NCBI GenBank assembly: GCA_016783505.1
Contig: JADHWK010000006.1
Span: forward strand, 1 to 64,000
Direction: 5' to 3'
From: Candidatus Zhuqueibacterota bacterium
GTDB taxonomy: Bacteria > BS750m-G25
DNA: 64,000 bases
The notes under the pieces: model-generated
What the model saw: the letters and a program-made list of their open reading frames with translations, nothing else
The model's database searches: none
Told to the model about the DNA's origin: nothing
Shown here: positions 48,591 to 58,700 of the stretch, piece by piece
Numbering within the stretch: the stretch's first letter is position 1
How the letters are laid out: every line of letters starts with the position of its first letter
Position numbers and translations under genes: made by a program

Positions 48591-51500
48591 ATGTATTTAT
48601 CCAAGGTTGAATTGCGGGGTTTCAAATCGTTTGCCCAGAAGACGAAGATCACCTTCAGCGATGGTCTGACGGGCTTTGTGGGGCCAAACGGGTGTGGGAA
48701 GACCAACATTGTGGATGCCATCCGCTGGGTTTTGGGGGAGCAAAAGGCAGGACTTCTGCGAAGCAACCGGATGGAAAACGTCATCTTTGATGGTACCAGT
48801 ACCCGCAGACCCCTGGGGATGGCGGAGGTGTCCCTGACCATCGAAAACACCCGCAACATCCTGCCCATCGAATACGGTGAGGTGGAGATCATCCGCAGGC
48901 TGTTCCGTTCCGGGGAGAGCCAGTACCTGTTGAACCGTTCTCCCTGCCGCCTGAAGGACATCGTGGACCTGTTTATGGATACCGGTATGGGTTCTGATGC
49001 CTATTCTATCATCGAACTTAAGATGGTGGAAGACATCCTTAAACCCGAGGGGTCAGAAAGACGGCGACTGATTGAGGAGGCGGCCGGGGTGACCAAATAC
49101 AAAGAGCGACGCCGGGCCGCCCAGCGGAAGCTGATCACAACGGAACAGGACCTGGTGAGGGTGGGTGATATTATTTCTGAGGTAAAGAGGAATGTAATCT
49201 CCCTTAAGCGTCAGGCGGGCCGGGCGGAAAGGGTCCAGAAACTTAAGGAGGAACTAAAGGCCTCTGAGATCCGGCTGGCCCAGATTGAATTTGCCAGGCT
49301 AACCGGGGAGGGAGGGTGTCTGAAAGACCGGATAGTTAGGTTTCAAGATGAGGAGCTTTCCCTGGCGGCCCGAATATCCCGGGCCCAGGAGGGACTGGAG
49401 AAATGGAGGACTGATGGGTCGGCATTGGAAGCCCAAGGGGCCGATCACCAAGCCACCTGGGATCAGATCTCCAGACAGATCCATCATTTTCAAAATGAAA
49501 TGCTCATATCCCAGGAGAGGATACGCGCCCTTAAGGAAAATAGCCAGCGGCTAAGAGACGAGAGGGAAAGACTGAAGAAACGGGTTGAGGAGCAGGGCCG
49601 GAAAGTGACCGAGCTGGGGGAAAAGATCATCGGGCTGGACCGTGAATTGACCGATTTAGAGACACTGCGATCTCCCCGGCAGGATGGATTGATGCGCTTA
49701 GGTAGGGAGTTGGGGGATCTGCGGAACCAGGCTCAGGGGGCACGGGAAAGAAATTTAGATCTCCTGAGACAGGCTTTCCTGAAGGAGGGTGAGCGGGTTA
49801 AGCTCCAGTCCAGAGTTGAGAATATCGAACATCTGATCGCCAGGCTAAAGGCTGAGGGAAGCGATCTCGAAGGGGTAATTGCCGCCAAAGAAAATGAACT
49901 TGAGGGGTTGAGGCACACCTTGGTGGAGCTTCTGGGGAGGCAAGAAAGCTTGGCTGCTGAGATGAGGAAGGTCAGCGGGGATTTGAAAGTGGAGGAAGAA
50001 AAACAGATAGCTTTTGGGGAAAGACATCGTGCTCTTCAGCAGAAGGTGGGAATTGCCAGGGCGAAGATTGATTTTCTGAACCGCTTGGTTGGTGAGAAGG
50101 GGGACCCGTCGGGAGCGGCATTTTTGCTAAAGCGGAGACTTTCCGGCATCCAGGGGAGGGTGGGTGACCTGATCGAAGTCCCCCCCAACTACCGTCGGGC
50201 CGTAGAAGCGGCCCTGGGTCCGGCCGCCTGGTTCTTAGTGGTGAGGACCATCACCGACGCCCTCAAATGCATCGCCCTCCTAAAGAAGGAGCAAAAGCCC
50301 GGGGTCACCTTCATCGTTCTTGATAAATTTGCTACTTTCAAATGGAAAGCCCCGGGGGTGGTCTCCACCAAATCCCACTCCGGGGTTCACGGATGGGGAA
50401 AGGATCTGGTTAGCTGCCTTTCTCAATACCGGTCGGTGGTGGAGTTTCTGCTGGGGGACGTGCTGGTGGTGGCGGATCTTTCTATGGTGCACCAGTTCCA
50501 AAAGAGGAAGGGGGGGGATGGGGTGCGGTGGGTAACGATGGACGGCGAGGTTATCCAGGCTGCCGGGGGCATCATCGGCTGGGGGGGAGCTTCCCCGGCC
50601 ACCCTATGGGACCGCAAACAACAGTCCCAAGAGCTGGGACGGCAGATTCAGACGGATACGGCAGAACTGAACATATTGGAAGGGAAAATAGAAAAACATA
50701 AGGCTAAGCAGGAGGGTTTGCGCGCCCGTGAAAAAGAATTGAAGGATCAGCTTGAGGTTCTGGGTACCGATCGCTCCGATGCGGGGTTAAAACAGTCCAC
50801 CTACCGATTAGAAATGGACAGGGCCCGGGAGGCACTGAAGTCCAACCGGGAAGAGGGGCATAAGTTACACCAGGAATTGAAACAGGTTCGTTCGGAACTT
50901 TCCCGTACAGACGGGGAACTGGGGGAGATCAGACAGCAACGGGAGGACCTTGAAACCCGCAGTGCCGGGCTTTTTCTGATCCTGGAGGAGAAGGAGGCCG
51001 ACCAGAAAAGGGCCGCCTCTGACCTGCAGGAGTTGGATCTCCAATTGATCAGAAAGAAGGGCGAACGGGAGAACTTCATCGCTGAACAGGAACGGCGGAA
51101 CGAGATCGTCCGGGAGGCCGAGAGCATCCTTCTGGATGTGCGGGGCCGGGAAAAGGCATCGGCCTCGGAAGAAGAGACGTTGCTAAAGGATGTAACCGAG
51201 AGGGAACTAAAGCTGGCCGAGCTCTCACGAAAGCTGGGCCTGGTGGAGGAGAAGAAGGCCAGGGTGGCGGACCGGCTGGGGCGGATGAAAGACCGCATAG
51301 CAGAAAGAGAGAGGGGCATTGCCGCCCAGAAGGAGAAACGGACCGAGATCCGGGAGCGTATTCATGGGCTTGAGCTTGAGCTGTCCGGGATCAAGGGTAA
51401 AGCCGAAGCTTTGAGGGATCGAATACGGAGGGAGTTTCAGGTGGACCTGGAGACCCTTAAAGCCCCGGCTGAGGGGGAGGCACCGGATTCTGTCCCTGAG

Positions 51501-52133
51501 ATTACCCGGAAGATTGATCAACTGCGGCAGAGATTGGATCGGGCAGGGCCGGTCAATCTGTTAGCCCTGGAGGAGTATAAGAAGGCCAAAAAACGCCTGG
51601 ATTTTCTGATTCCCCAGCGGCAGGATCTGCTGGAAGCCAAGGCTACCCTGCGGGAGACCATTGTCCATTTAGACAAAACGGCCCGTAAGCGGTTCAAAGA
51701 TACCTTAGATAAGATCCATAAGAACTTTCAGGCCATTTTCGCTGATTTGTTTGACGGGGGGGAAGTGGAATTGCACCTGGGGGATGGAGACCCCTTAGAG
51801 GCGCAAATTGAGATCGCCGCCAGGCCCAAAGGCAAGCGCTTGAAGGCCCTTAATTTGCTCTCTGGTGGCGAGAAGGCCCTGACTGCCACCGCCCTGCTGT
51901 TTGCCATCTATATGGTTAAACCCAGCCCATTCTGCATATTAGACGAGGTGGATGCCCCCCTGGATGACGCCAACATTGACCGCTTTTTGGGCTTGTTGCG
52001 CCGCTTTTATCCCACCACTCAGTTTATCCTGGTGACCCACAACAAGAAGACCATGGAGGCCGCTGACAGCCTCTACGGGGTGACCATGGAGGAGGAGGGG
52101 GTGTCAAAGGTAGTGTCGGTGAAATTTGAATGA
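48591..52133 (+). CDS. smc: Chromosome segregation protein SMC
   Basis: 1180-residue condensin ATPase. N-terminal head with Walker A GFVGPNGCGKTNIVDAIRWVLGEQ; coiled coil to about residue 500; flexible hinge (about 505-670, GRVGDLIEVPPNYRRAVEAALG...GEVIQAAGGIIGWGG); return coiled coil; C-terminal head with signature LNLLSGGEKALTATALLFAIY, Walker B FCILDEVDAPLDDANI and the switch His in FILVTHNKKTMEAAD. Full length. It works with ScpAB (not in this window) and ParB (14.9-16.6 kb here). No strong ribosome site before ATG 48591. Confidence 0.97.
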   Translation: MYLSKVELRGFKSFAQKTKITFSDGLTGFVGPNGCGKTNIVDAIRWVLGEQKAGLLRSNRMENVIFDGTSTRRPLGMAEVSLTIENTRNILPIEYGEVEIIRRLFRSGESQYLLNRSPCRLKDIVDLFMDTGMGSDAYSIIELKMVEDILKPEGSERRRLIEEAAGVTKYKERRRAAQRKLITTEQDLVRVGDIISEVKRNVISLKRQAGRAERVQKLKEELKASEIRLAQIEFARLTGEGGCLKDRIVRFQDEELSLAARISRAQEGLEKWRTDGSALEAQGADHQATWDQISRQIHHFQNEMLISQERIRALKENSQRLRDERERLKKRVEEQGRKVTELGEKIIGLDRELTDLETLRSPRQDGLMRLGRELGDLRNQAQGARERNLDLLRQAFLKEGERVKLQSRVENIEHLIARLKAEGSDLEGVIAAKENELEGLRHTLVELLGRQESLAAEMRKVSGDLKVEEEKQIAFGERHRALQQKVGIARAKIDFLNRLVGEKGDPSGAAFLLKRRLSGIQGRVGDLIEVPPNYRRAVEAALGPAAWFLVVRTITDALKCIALLKKEQKPGVTFIVLDKFATFKWKAPGVVSTKSHSGVHGWGKDLVSCLSQYRSVVEFLLGDVLVVADLSMVHQFQKRKGGDGVRWVTMDGEVIQAAGGIIGWGGASPATLWDRKQQSQELGRQIQTDTAELNILEGKIEKHKAKQEGLRAREKELKDQLEVLGTDRSDAGLKQSTYRLEMDRAREALKSNREEGHKLHQELKQVRSELSRTDGELGEIRQQREDLETRSAGLFLILEEKEADQKRAASDLQELDLQLIRKKGERENFIAEQERRNEIVREAESILLDVRGREKASASEEETLLKDVTERELKLAELSRKLGLVEEKKARVADRLGRMKDRIAERERGIAAQKEKRTEIRERIHGLELELSGIKGKAEALRDRIRREFQVDLETLKAPAEGEAPDSVPEITRKIDQLRQRLDRAGPVNLLALEEYKKAKKRLDFLIPQRQDLLEAKATLRETIVHLDKTARKRFKDTLDKIHKNFQAIFADLFDGGEVELHLGDGDPLEAQIEIAARPKGKRLKALNLLSGGEKALTATALLFAIYMVKPSPFCILDEVDAPLDDANIDRFLGLLRRFYPTTQFILVTHNKKTMEAADSLYGVTMEEEGVSKVVSVKFE

Positions 52134-52212
52134 TTTTAAATCAGAAATGTTCAACCTAAATCCAAAAATTGTCTACGGTTTGTCCCCAGATCGTTCCGAT
52201 AGGGGATATTAA

Positions 52213-52290
52213 AAAACCACTGAATTGTTGATTGTTAATTGCTAATTGTTAAAACCCAGACTCCAGCATCAATCAGCAATCATTTCAGCG
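52213..52290. repeat. TTGATTG-type dispersed palindrome
   Basis: CACTGAATTGTTGATTGTTA, joint AACCCAGACTCCAGCATC and right arm ATCAATCAGCAATCATTTC; nearly the same as the copy at 35843. Confidence 0.8.
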
Positions 52291-52330
52291 TAATTAAACG
52301 TCTCGGAAATTCCAAGAAAGAGCTTTAAAG

Positions 52331-52448
52331 CAGATCAGAATATCAGAAAATCAGTAGGAAGAAGACCAGATTATCAGGGTATCAGACTTTATCCTGATGT
52401 TCTGATCTACTGATATCCTTCCGACTGATATTCTGATCACCTGATACA
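52331..52448. repeat. ATCAGAATATCAG-type long imperfect palindrome
   Basis: GATCAGAATATCAG near the left edge is mirrored by CTGATATTCTGATC near the right edge, with GGAAG / CTTCC and ATCAG/CTGAT words inside. About 118 bp. With the TTGATTG element it fills most of the 407-bp gap between smc and the GWxTD gene; no gene seen there. Confidence 0.75.
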
Positions 52449-52540
52449 CTTATTTCCATTATTTCAGTTGCCCCGTAGAGGCTAAGTTCGTGTTTTGCTA
52501 ATCTGGGTTAAATGCCGTTTAAAATTTAGGGGGGAAAGTG

Positions 52541-53938
52541 ATGAGATTATTATCAAAAATTTGGGGTGCGGTTTTTCCTTTATTGGTGTGTTTGTCCCCG
52601 GTCTCAGGGAGGCCCGCACTCGGGGATCACCGTTTCGAAGTGGATTATGCCCAGTTCCGGATGGGGGGGGAATATGTCTGCTTAGAGGTCTACTACTCTA
52701 TTTTTCGGGAAGGGCTGAAGTTTGTCCAGGATAAGGAGGGGAATTACCGGGCCAACTTTAACATCACCGCCCAGATATACCGGGGGGATTCCCTGCTGGT
52801 GGAGGAGAGCTGGGATAACGTAAATTACGCCAAAGACTTGGACGAGATCGGCCCCGGCCAGAGACTGCCCAATATCTCTAAATTTCGTATCAAAGCTGGC
52901 AATTACCGGTTAAGGGTGACTGTCACCGACCTCCATTCTGGGATAAGTGCCTCTCAGGAAGAAGGGGTGACCATCGTTCCCTTTGACCCGGATCATTTGG
53001 CCATCAGCGACCTCGAGCTTTCCACTACTATCCAGAAGGACACCTCCCAAAGCAAATTTTGCAAGAATAATTTCCGGGTCATTCCCAATCCGGGCCGGCT
53101 GTATGGAACCGATTTCACGCTGGTATATTATTATGCCGAGATATACAATCTGGACTACAAGGGGTCCGGGGATTCTTGTTTTTCGGTGACCTATCGGGTG
53201 TTGGACAGTAATCTGAAGGAGGTCAAAACCTACCCGGCGAAGGTGAGGAAAAAGGCGGGCTCCTCGGCGGTTGAAGTAGGGGCTTTGCCCATTGCTGTGT
53301 TGGCCTCGGGCAGCTTTTTTCTCGATATTGGGGTAACCGACATCAGCACTGGGGAGACGGCTTCAGTCCGAAAGAAATTCTTCGTTTACCGGCAGGCCGA
53401 TTTTGCCGGGGCCGGACTTAAGGAGGAAAATATCTATGCCCAGATGGGGGAGGACCAGATAGCCGAACAGTTTGATCGGATCAGATACATCATCGGCAGG
53501 GACGGAAAAAAGATGTTTGGGGATCTGCCCCTGAATGGAAAGAGACAATTTCTTTACCAGTTCTGGTGTTCCCGGGATCCGGATCCCACCACCCCCATCA
53601 ACGAGTACCAGGTCGAATTCCAACGTCGGTTCGACCAAGCCAACACCAAGTTTTCCGGCCTCAGGGAGGGGTGGCGCTCCGACCGGGGACGGGTGCTCAT
53701 CGTATACGGGAACCCCGACTTCATTGAACACCACACCGCCGAACCTGGGGTGAGGGATTATGAGATCTGGCAGTATGACTCCTTAGAGGGGGGGGTGGTC
53801 TTCGTTTTCGCCGATCGGTCGGGTTTTGGGGATTATGAGCTGATCCATTCCACCAAAAAGGATGAACTCCACAACTACAACTGGCCGAGTCTCATCCAGG
53901 TGGAGCGGTCCCCAATGGGCCCAGCCATTTCCAGATAA
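52541..53938 (+). CDS. Exported GWxTD-domain protein
   Basis: 465 residues with signal MRLLSKIWGAVFPLLVCLSPVSG. Beta-rich N-terminal part (about 30-330: VDYAQFRMGGEYVCLEVYYSIF; TAQIYRGDSLLVEESWDN), then the GWxTD-type C-terminal region: NGKRQFLYQFWCSRDPDPTTPINEYQVEFQRRFDQANTKFS, with the name motif as GWRSDRGRVLIVYGNPDFIE and VFVFADRSGFGDYELIHST. The family is exported and common in FCB and acidobacterial genomes; function unknown. ATG 52541 is used, one codon after a GTG, with AGGGGGGAAA upstream. Confidence 0.85.
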   Translation: MRLLSKIWGAVFPLLVCLSPVSGRPALGDHRFEVDYAQFRMGGEYVCLEVYYSIFREGLKFVQDKEGNYRANFNITAQIYRGDSLLVEESWDNVNYAKDLDEIGPGQRLPNISKFRIKAGNYRLRVTVTDLHSGISASQEEGVTIVPFDPDHLAISDLELSTTIQKDTSQSKFCKNNFRVIPNPGRLYGTDFTLVYYYAEIYNLDYKGSGDSCFSVTYRVLDSNLKEVKTYPAKVRKKAGSSAVEVGALPIAVLASGSFFLDIGVTDISTGETASVRKKFFVYRQADFAGAGLKEENIYAQMGEDQIAEQFDRIRYIIGRDGKKMFGDLPLNGKRQFLYQFWCSRDPDPTTPINEYQVEFQRRFDQANTKFSGLREGWRSDRGRVLIVYGNPDFIEHHTAEPGVRDYEIWQYDSLEGGVVFVFADRSGFGDYELIHSTKKDELHNYNWPSLIQVERSPMGPAISR

Positions 53939-53967
53939 AAGGCCTCAAAAATTTTTTGAAAAAATGC

Positions 53968-53996
53968 TTGCGAATTAAACTTTTATTTATTATATT
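53968..53996 (+). promoter_or_regulatory. Promoter for the coiled-coil/TPR gene
   Basis: TTGCGA (53968-53973), 17-nt spacer, TATATT (53991-53996). Confidence 0.6.
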
Positions 53997-54064
53997 ACTT
54001 TTGAGAATCTAGAAAAACCATACATTTGTCTAAAAAGAAGTACAGTAAAAAAGGGAGGGGGATC

Positions 54065-54388
54065 ATGGGAAAAAGGTATTTTATCCCCATAATAGTTACC
54101 TTGCTGGTAACAGCCTTTTGGGCGGGGAACGTTTTCGGTCAAGAAGAGGCAGAACCCACCGTTGATGTGGAAAGCATGACTGAGGCAATTACAGATTCAA
54201 TAAGCGAGGTTTTTGCCGATTCCTTAATCTACTATCGGGAATTATTCAAGAGAAGTTATTCGGATTCCATGGCTCAGCTTGAAGGCCGCTTAAGGGCTTT
54301 TTACCTCGATTCATTGGATTTTTATCGTAAATCTTTGGACGAAGCCAGGATGACTATCCAAAAGGCTAAGGAAAGGGAAAATAGATGA
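54065..54388 (+). CDS. N-terminal part of a split exported coiled-coil/TPR protein
   Basis: 107 residues: signal peptide (MGKRYFIPIIVTLLVTAFWAGNVFGQ), acidic linker and a helical segment (SLIYYRELFKRSYSDSMAQLEGRLRAFYLDSLDFYRKSLDEARMTIQKAKERENR). ATG 54065 follows GGGAGGGGG. The frame stops at 54386-54388, but removing one A from the AAAA run at 54378-54381 joins it directly to the downstream TPR frame (KEREIDETLVNNYYNYINML...). So this and the next entry are probably one gene of about 510 residues. Confidence 0.65.
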   Translation: MGKRYFIPIIVTLLVTAFWAGNVFGQEEAEPTVDVESMTEAITDSISEVFADSLIYYRELFKRSYSDSMAQLEGRLRAFYLDSLDFYRKSLDEARMTIQKAKERENR

Positions 54389-54422
54389 AACCCTGGTTAA
54401 TAATTACTATAATTATATAAAT

Positions 54423-55601
54423 ATGTTATTTGACACTGAGGATGAAAAGGTCTATCCGGTCACTATAGGGGAGGCAAATCTCTTTTTGAATCTATTCCCG
54501 CAAACAAAGCCAGCCCCCGACATCTTATTCCGATTGGCTTCTTCCTATGAAGAACGGAAGGGGGGCGGGTTGCTTGGTGGGGGAAAAGAGGTGAAAAACG
54601 CGGTGGTTTTATATCTTAAATTCTTATACTTTTATCCCGGCTCAATACGGGAGAGGGATGCCCAGAATAGATTAAAGAAGCTGGTAATCGGAAAGAAGGA
54701 CTTTGAGAAGACCGAGCAGGATATATTGGCCCTTATACGGAAAGAACTATCAGAAAAGGATAAATATCTGCAATATGTTGATTATCTGGAGGACCTGGCG
54801 AGGCTAAACGATGATGATATTAAGGAACTGGCACTGACTGAGTGCAATAACTACCTGAATGCTTTCAAGGAGGCTGAGAAGGATGATCAGGTTATCGTAA
54901 TTATGGGGGACCTACTTTCGCAACTAAAGAGATATGAGCAGGCCGTATCAGCTTATCAAAAGATCGAATATTTATATCCTGAGAGTTATTATTATGCCCG
55001 TGCTCTGTATAATATTGGCAAACTTTATGCGTTCCAGTTGAAAAAGAGGGATGAGGCCTCAAATATCCTTCAGGAATTAGTTATTAAATACCCGAAAGAT
55101 ACATATTCTGGCTTCGCCCAATACCTTATAGCCGAGCTGGCTGAAAAAAAGAAGAAGGGGGAAAGGCAAGCGATAGCTGAATATCAAAAGATGGTTGAGA
55201 ATTACCCCCAGCATCTGAAAACCCCCGACGCTTTGCTGGCTATGGGAAGGATCTATTCGGTAAAGCTGAAGCAGTATCAGGAAGCCATAAAGTCCTATGA
55301 AAAAATCGCCTTCCAATATCCGCAGAGCGGGATGGGTGGTCAGGCATTGGCCCTGGCGGGGGAGGTTTATGAGAAGAAATTGAAGAGATATAACGAAGCC
55401 GCCGAGAAATATATTCAGATTGCCGACCTTTTTCCCCAGGACTCCCTGGTATTACCAAAACTAATGGAAGCAGCAGGGCTTTATGAAAGCAAAGTAAAGG
55501 AGAGAACCAAAGCGATTAATACCTATCAGAGGGTGATATCGAATTTTCCAGGGACTAAAGAGGCAGAAGGAGCGAGGAAAAAGATAGAAAAACTAAAATA
55601 A
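54423..55601 (+). CDS. C-terminal TPR part of the split gene
   Basis: 392 residues (more if read from the shift point at 54381). Multiple TPR/Sel1-like helical repeats with the PxxAxxxYxxxxxxYP pattern: SAYQKIEYLYPESYYYARALYNIGKLY, ILQELVIKYPKDTYSGFAQYLIAEL, IAEYQKMVENYPQHLKTPDALLAMG, IKSYEKIAFQYPQS, AAEKYIQIADLFPQDS and INTYQRVISNFPGT. There is no own signal peptide or ribosome site at 54423, another reason to join it to the upstream piece. Probably a periplasmic scaffold. Followed by a terminator. Confidence 0.75.
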   Translation: MLFDTEDEKVYPVTIGEANLFLNLFPQTKPAPDILFRLASSYEERKGGGLLGGGKEVKNAVVLYLKFLYFYPGSIRERDAQNRLKKLVIGKKDFEKTEQDILALIRKELSEKDKYLQYVDYLEDLARLNDDDIKELALTECNNYLNAFKEAEKDDQVIVIMGDLLSQLKRYEQAVSAYQKIEYLYPESYYYARALYNIGKLYAFQLKKRDEASNILQELVIKYPKDTYSGFAQYLIAELAEKKKKGERQAIAEYQKMVENYPQHLKTPDALLAMGRIYSVKLKQYQEAIKSYEKIAFQYPQSGMGGQALALAGEVYEKKLKRYNEAAEKYIQIADLFPQDSLVLPKLMEAAGLYESKVKERTKAINTYQRVISNFPGTKEAEGARKKIEKLK

Positions 55602-55656
55602 TAGCCGAAGGCCAAAGCAATTAAAACCGTAAGATCGAATCATTAACCCAGAGAAT

Positions 55657-55684
55657 TCCGTCTTTTTTGACGGATTTTCTTTTA
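55657..55684 (+). terminator. Terminator after the TPR gene
   Basis: TCCGTC (55657-55662), T-rich loop, GACGGA (55669-55674), then TTTTCTTTTAT. Confidence 0.85.
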
Positions 55685-55713
55685 TTGACATTATGGGCAA
55701 TAATTCTTAAATT
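55685..55713 (+). promoter_or_regulatory. Promoter for the C25 peptidase gene
   Basis: TTGACA (55685-55690), 17-nt spacer, TAAATT (55708-55713); GGAGAG precedes ATG 55753. Confidence 0.75.
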
Positions 55714-55752
55714 AAAAAATAAATTGATAACAAAATTCATTTGGAGAGATAA

Positions 55753-58700
55753 ATGAAAAGGGCGATATTATTTTTACAGATCCTTAGCTTTTCCTTCGTC
55801 CTTGGCTTGGCACTCTTAGTCCTTCGGGTCAATGCTGAATCCCGATGGGTCTCCCTGAACACCATCCCCGGTGACCGCACTGAAATTTCCGTTCTATCAT
55901 CGGATGACTTCCGTACGGTCATCCGAGTGACGGTGCCCGGGATGTCGGTTGCGGATTTTAGCAGGAACGGTGAGACCTTTCAGGTTCTAACGATTCCCGA
56001 TGCGGGGACCTCAACGGATGAGGGGAAACCCCAGCTTCCCTTAATCCGAAGGCTGGTGGCCGTACCCCCGGATAGGGGGATTCACCTGAAGATCCTGAAA
56101 GAAGAACATCACCTGCTTTCCGGGTATCGGGTGGTCCCCTATCAAAAACCGCCCCTGAGGGGGGAATCACAAGTGGAAGGCTGGGTTATTGACGAGACCT
56201 TTTATTCAAAAGATGATTACTTACCGGAAAGTCCGGTCAGACTGGAGGAGCCCGTCATTCTGCGTGATTTCCGGGCCGTGCCCTTAGTGATAGAGCCCGT
56301 AAGCTACAATCCGGTCAGGGGAGAGCTAATGGTCACCACCCAAATCGTGGTCGAGTTAAGCTACGCTGGCGCTGGGACGGGGAATGTGAAAACCCGGCCC
56401 TACGGCCCCCGGTCCCGGGCCTTTGACGGGATCTATCGGCGGACTTTATTAAATTATGACCAGGTCGCTTCCACCACCGAACTGGGGGATGAGGGGCGGA
56501 TGCTGATCATAACCCACGATAATTTTTACGATAATGTTATCCCCTTGGCCGAATGGAAACACCGCAAGGGTATCCCCACTACGGTGGTGGCCTTATCAGA
56601 GATCGGAGCCAACCCCTCCCCGGATGAGATCAAAGATTTCATCTCCGATGCCTACTTCAACTGGGGAGTTTCCCCTGAATATGTACTGTTCGTCGGGGAT
56701 GTTCAATATATCCCCTGGTGGGTGGGGGTGCACGGCTCCCGTACCGACCACCGCTACGCCACCTTGGAGGGCGACGACTTCCTGGCCGATGTCATCCTGG
56801 GCCGGTTTTCGGTGCAGACCCCAGCGGAGGCCGACACGGTGGTGCAGAAATCCATCGCCTACGAAAGGGATCCCTATTTAGATGAAACGAACTGGTATAC
56901 CAGCGCCATGGTCATCGCCTCAGCCGACAACCTTGATCCTGAAAACGGTCAATTGGCGGCCAACCTCTTTATAAATCATGGGTTTACCACCGTAGATGAG
57001 CTGCAGGAGATCCAAGGTACCGCAACCTTCTCCGCGGTGGAAAACGGGTTAAACCAGGGCCGGAGCTGGGTTTTCTATATCGGCCACGGATCACCCAATG
57101 GTTGGACCAGCGTCCATCCTAACTTCACTACCGGTGACATTGATTCGCTGACCCACGGGCACAAAATCCCGGCTATCATCTCCATCGCCTGTTCCAATGC
57201 CGATTTAGACCGGCCCGGGGATGTCTTCGGCGAGGTGTGGATGAAAGGCCGCGTTTCCGGGGGGGCGGCCAACTTCCTCGGGTTCACTGAACTGGTGTCA
57301 TTCTACACCTCCGATTCGCTGGGCCGGGGGGTCCTTTACGGCTATTTCGACGAGAACATCCATACCTTCGGGGGAGCCACCGACTACGGTAGGCTGTTCA
57401 TGTATCAATATTTCGGTAGTACAGGTCAGGAGACCATGGAGCAGTGCATCGTCCTGGGGGATCCAGAGCAGAACGTGTGGTCGGGGTTACCCGTTCTGCT
57501 TACCGTGATCCGACCGGAAATGGCTCGGATTGGCTGTTCTGAGTATGAAGTAGGCGTCTTTATAGAGGGCAACCCGGTTGAGGGGGCCCTTGTCTGTGTT
57601 TTGAATGATGAGCTGTATGCGTCAGGATACACGGAGGAGGACGGCGGGATCACCCTCATATTAGACCCGCCCCCCCAGACCCCGGGAGAAGACCTCTTTT
57701 TAACAGTCACTGCCCATAATGCCCTTCCTTACATAGACACTGTTCAGGTGGGTGGCTGGTATGGTGTTCTGACCGGGGCGGTCACCGACGCTGCCACCGG
57801 GGATTCCCTGGCCGAAGCCGTGGTTACTGTTGGGGAGATTGGGTTGGTAGACACCACCGGTGAGGACGGCCTTTTTCTGTTTGAGGAGGTTCCCGAATGG
57901 AACTATACGGTTACGGTGACCCGGGAGGGTTATCTGGATTGGTATCAGGAGGGGGTGGTGGTGGATTCCGGCCAGACCACGGTGCTTGATGCGGGACTGC
58001 TCCATCCCGAATTTGTGGTGGATGTGGATTCTTCGGGGATCCATATTACCCTGCTTCCTGGGGGGGAGACCAATGTAGTTTTCAATATTCTGAATCCGGG
58101 GAACGGCCCCTTAGAGTATGGAATCGGTCTGGAATATCCCGGTTGGACCGACTCTGTTAATCTTGATCAGCCCTTGTTTTCCTATGATCTGGGGATGCTA
58201 ACCGGGGACGAAAGGCTTTTGGGGGTGGAGTTTGATTCAAGTTTCTTCTACGTCTCCGGGGCCAACAATTCTGCTCAGCCCAATTACATCTATGTTTTTG
58301 ATCGGGATGGTAATTTGGTGAGGGCTTTTGAGCAGCCCGGCGGGTCTGCGGGATGGGGTTTCCGGGATTTGGCCTGGGATGGGCAGTTTTTATACGGGAG
58401 TTTCGGTCCCGAGATTACCGTCTTTGATCCGGTGGGCAATTATGTAGGTGGGATACCGGGTCCGATTCAGCCCAGCCGGGCTATTGCTTATGATCCGGGG
58501 ACGGATCATTTCTGGGTGGCCGGGGTGAACACGGGTCTTTATGAGATTGACCGGCAGGGGGATGTGATCAGTAGCTATCCTTGTAGCCTGCGGGTCTACG
58601 GGCTGGCCTGGCGGGGGGATGACTTAGAGGGGGCCAATCTTCACCTGTTCTCCCGGGAGGGGACCGATCAGGTCTCCACGGTGAGCAAGTTTAATCCTTC

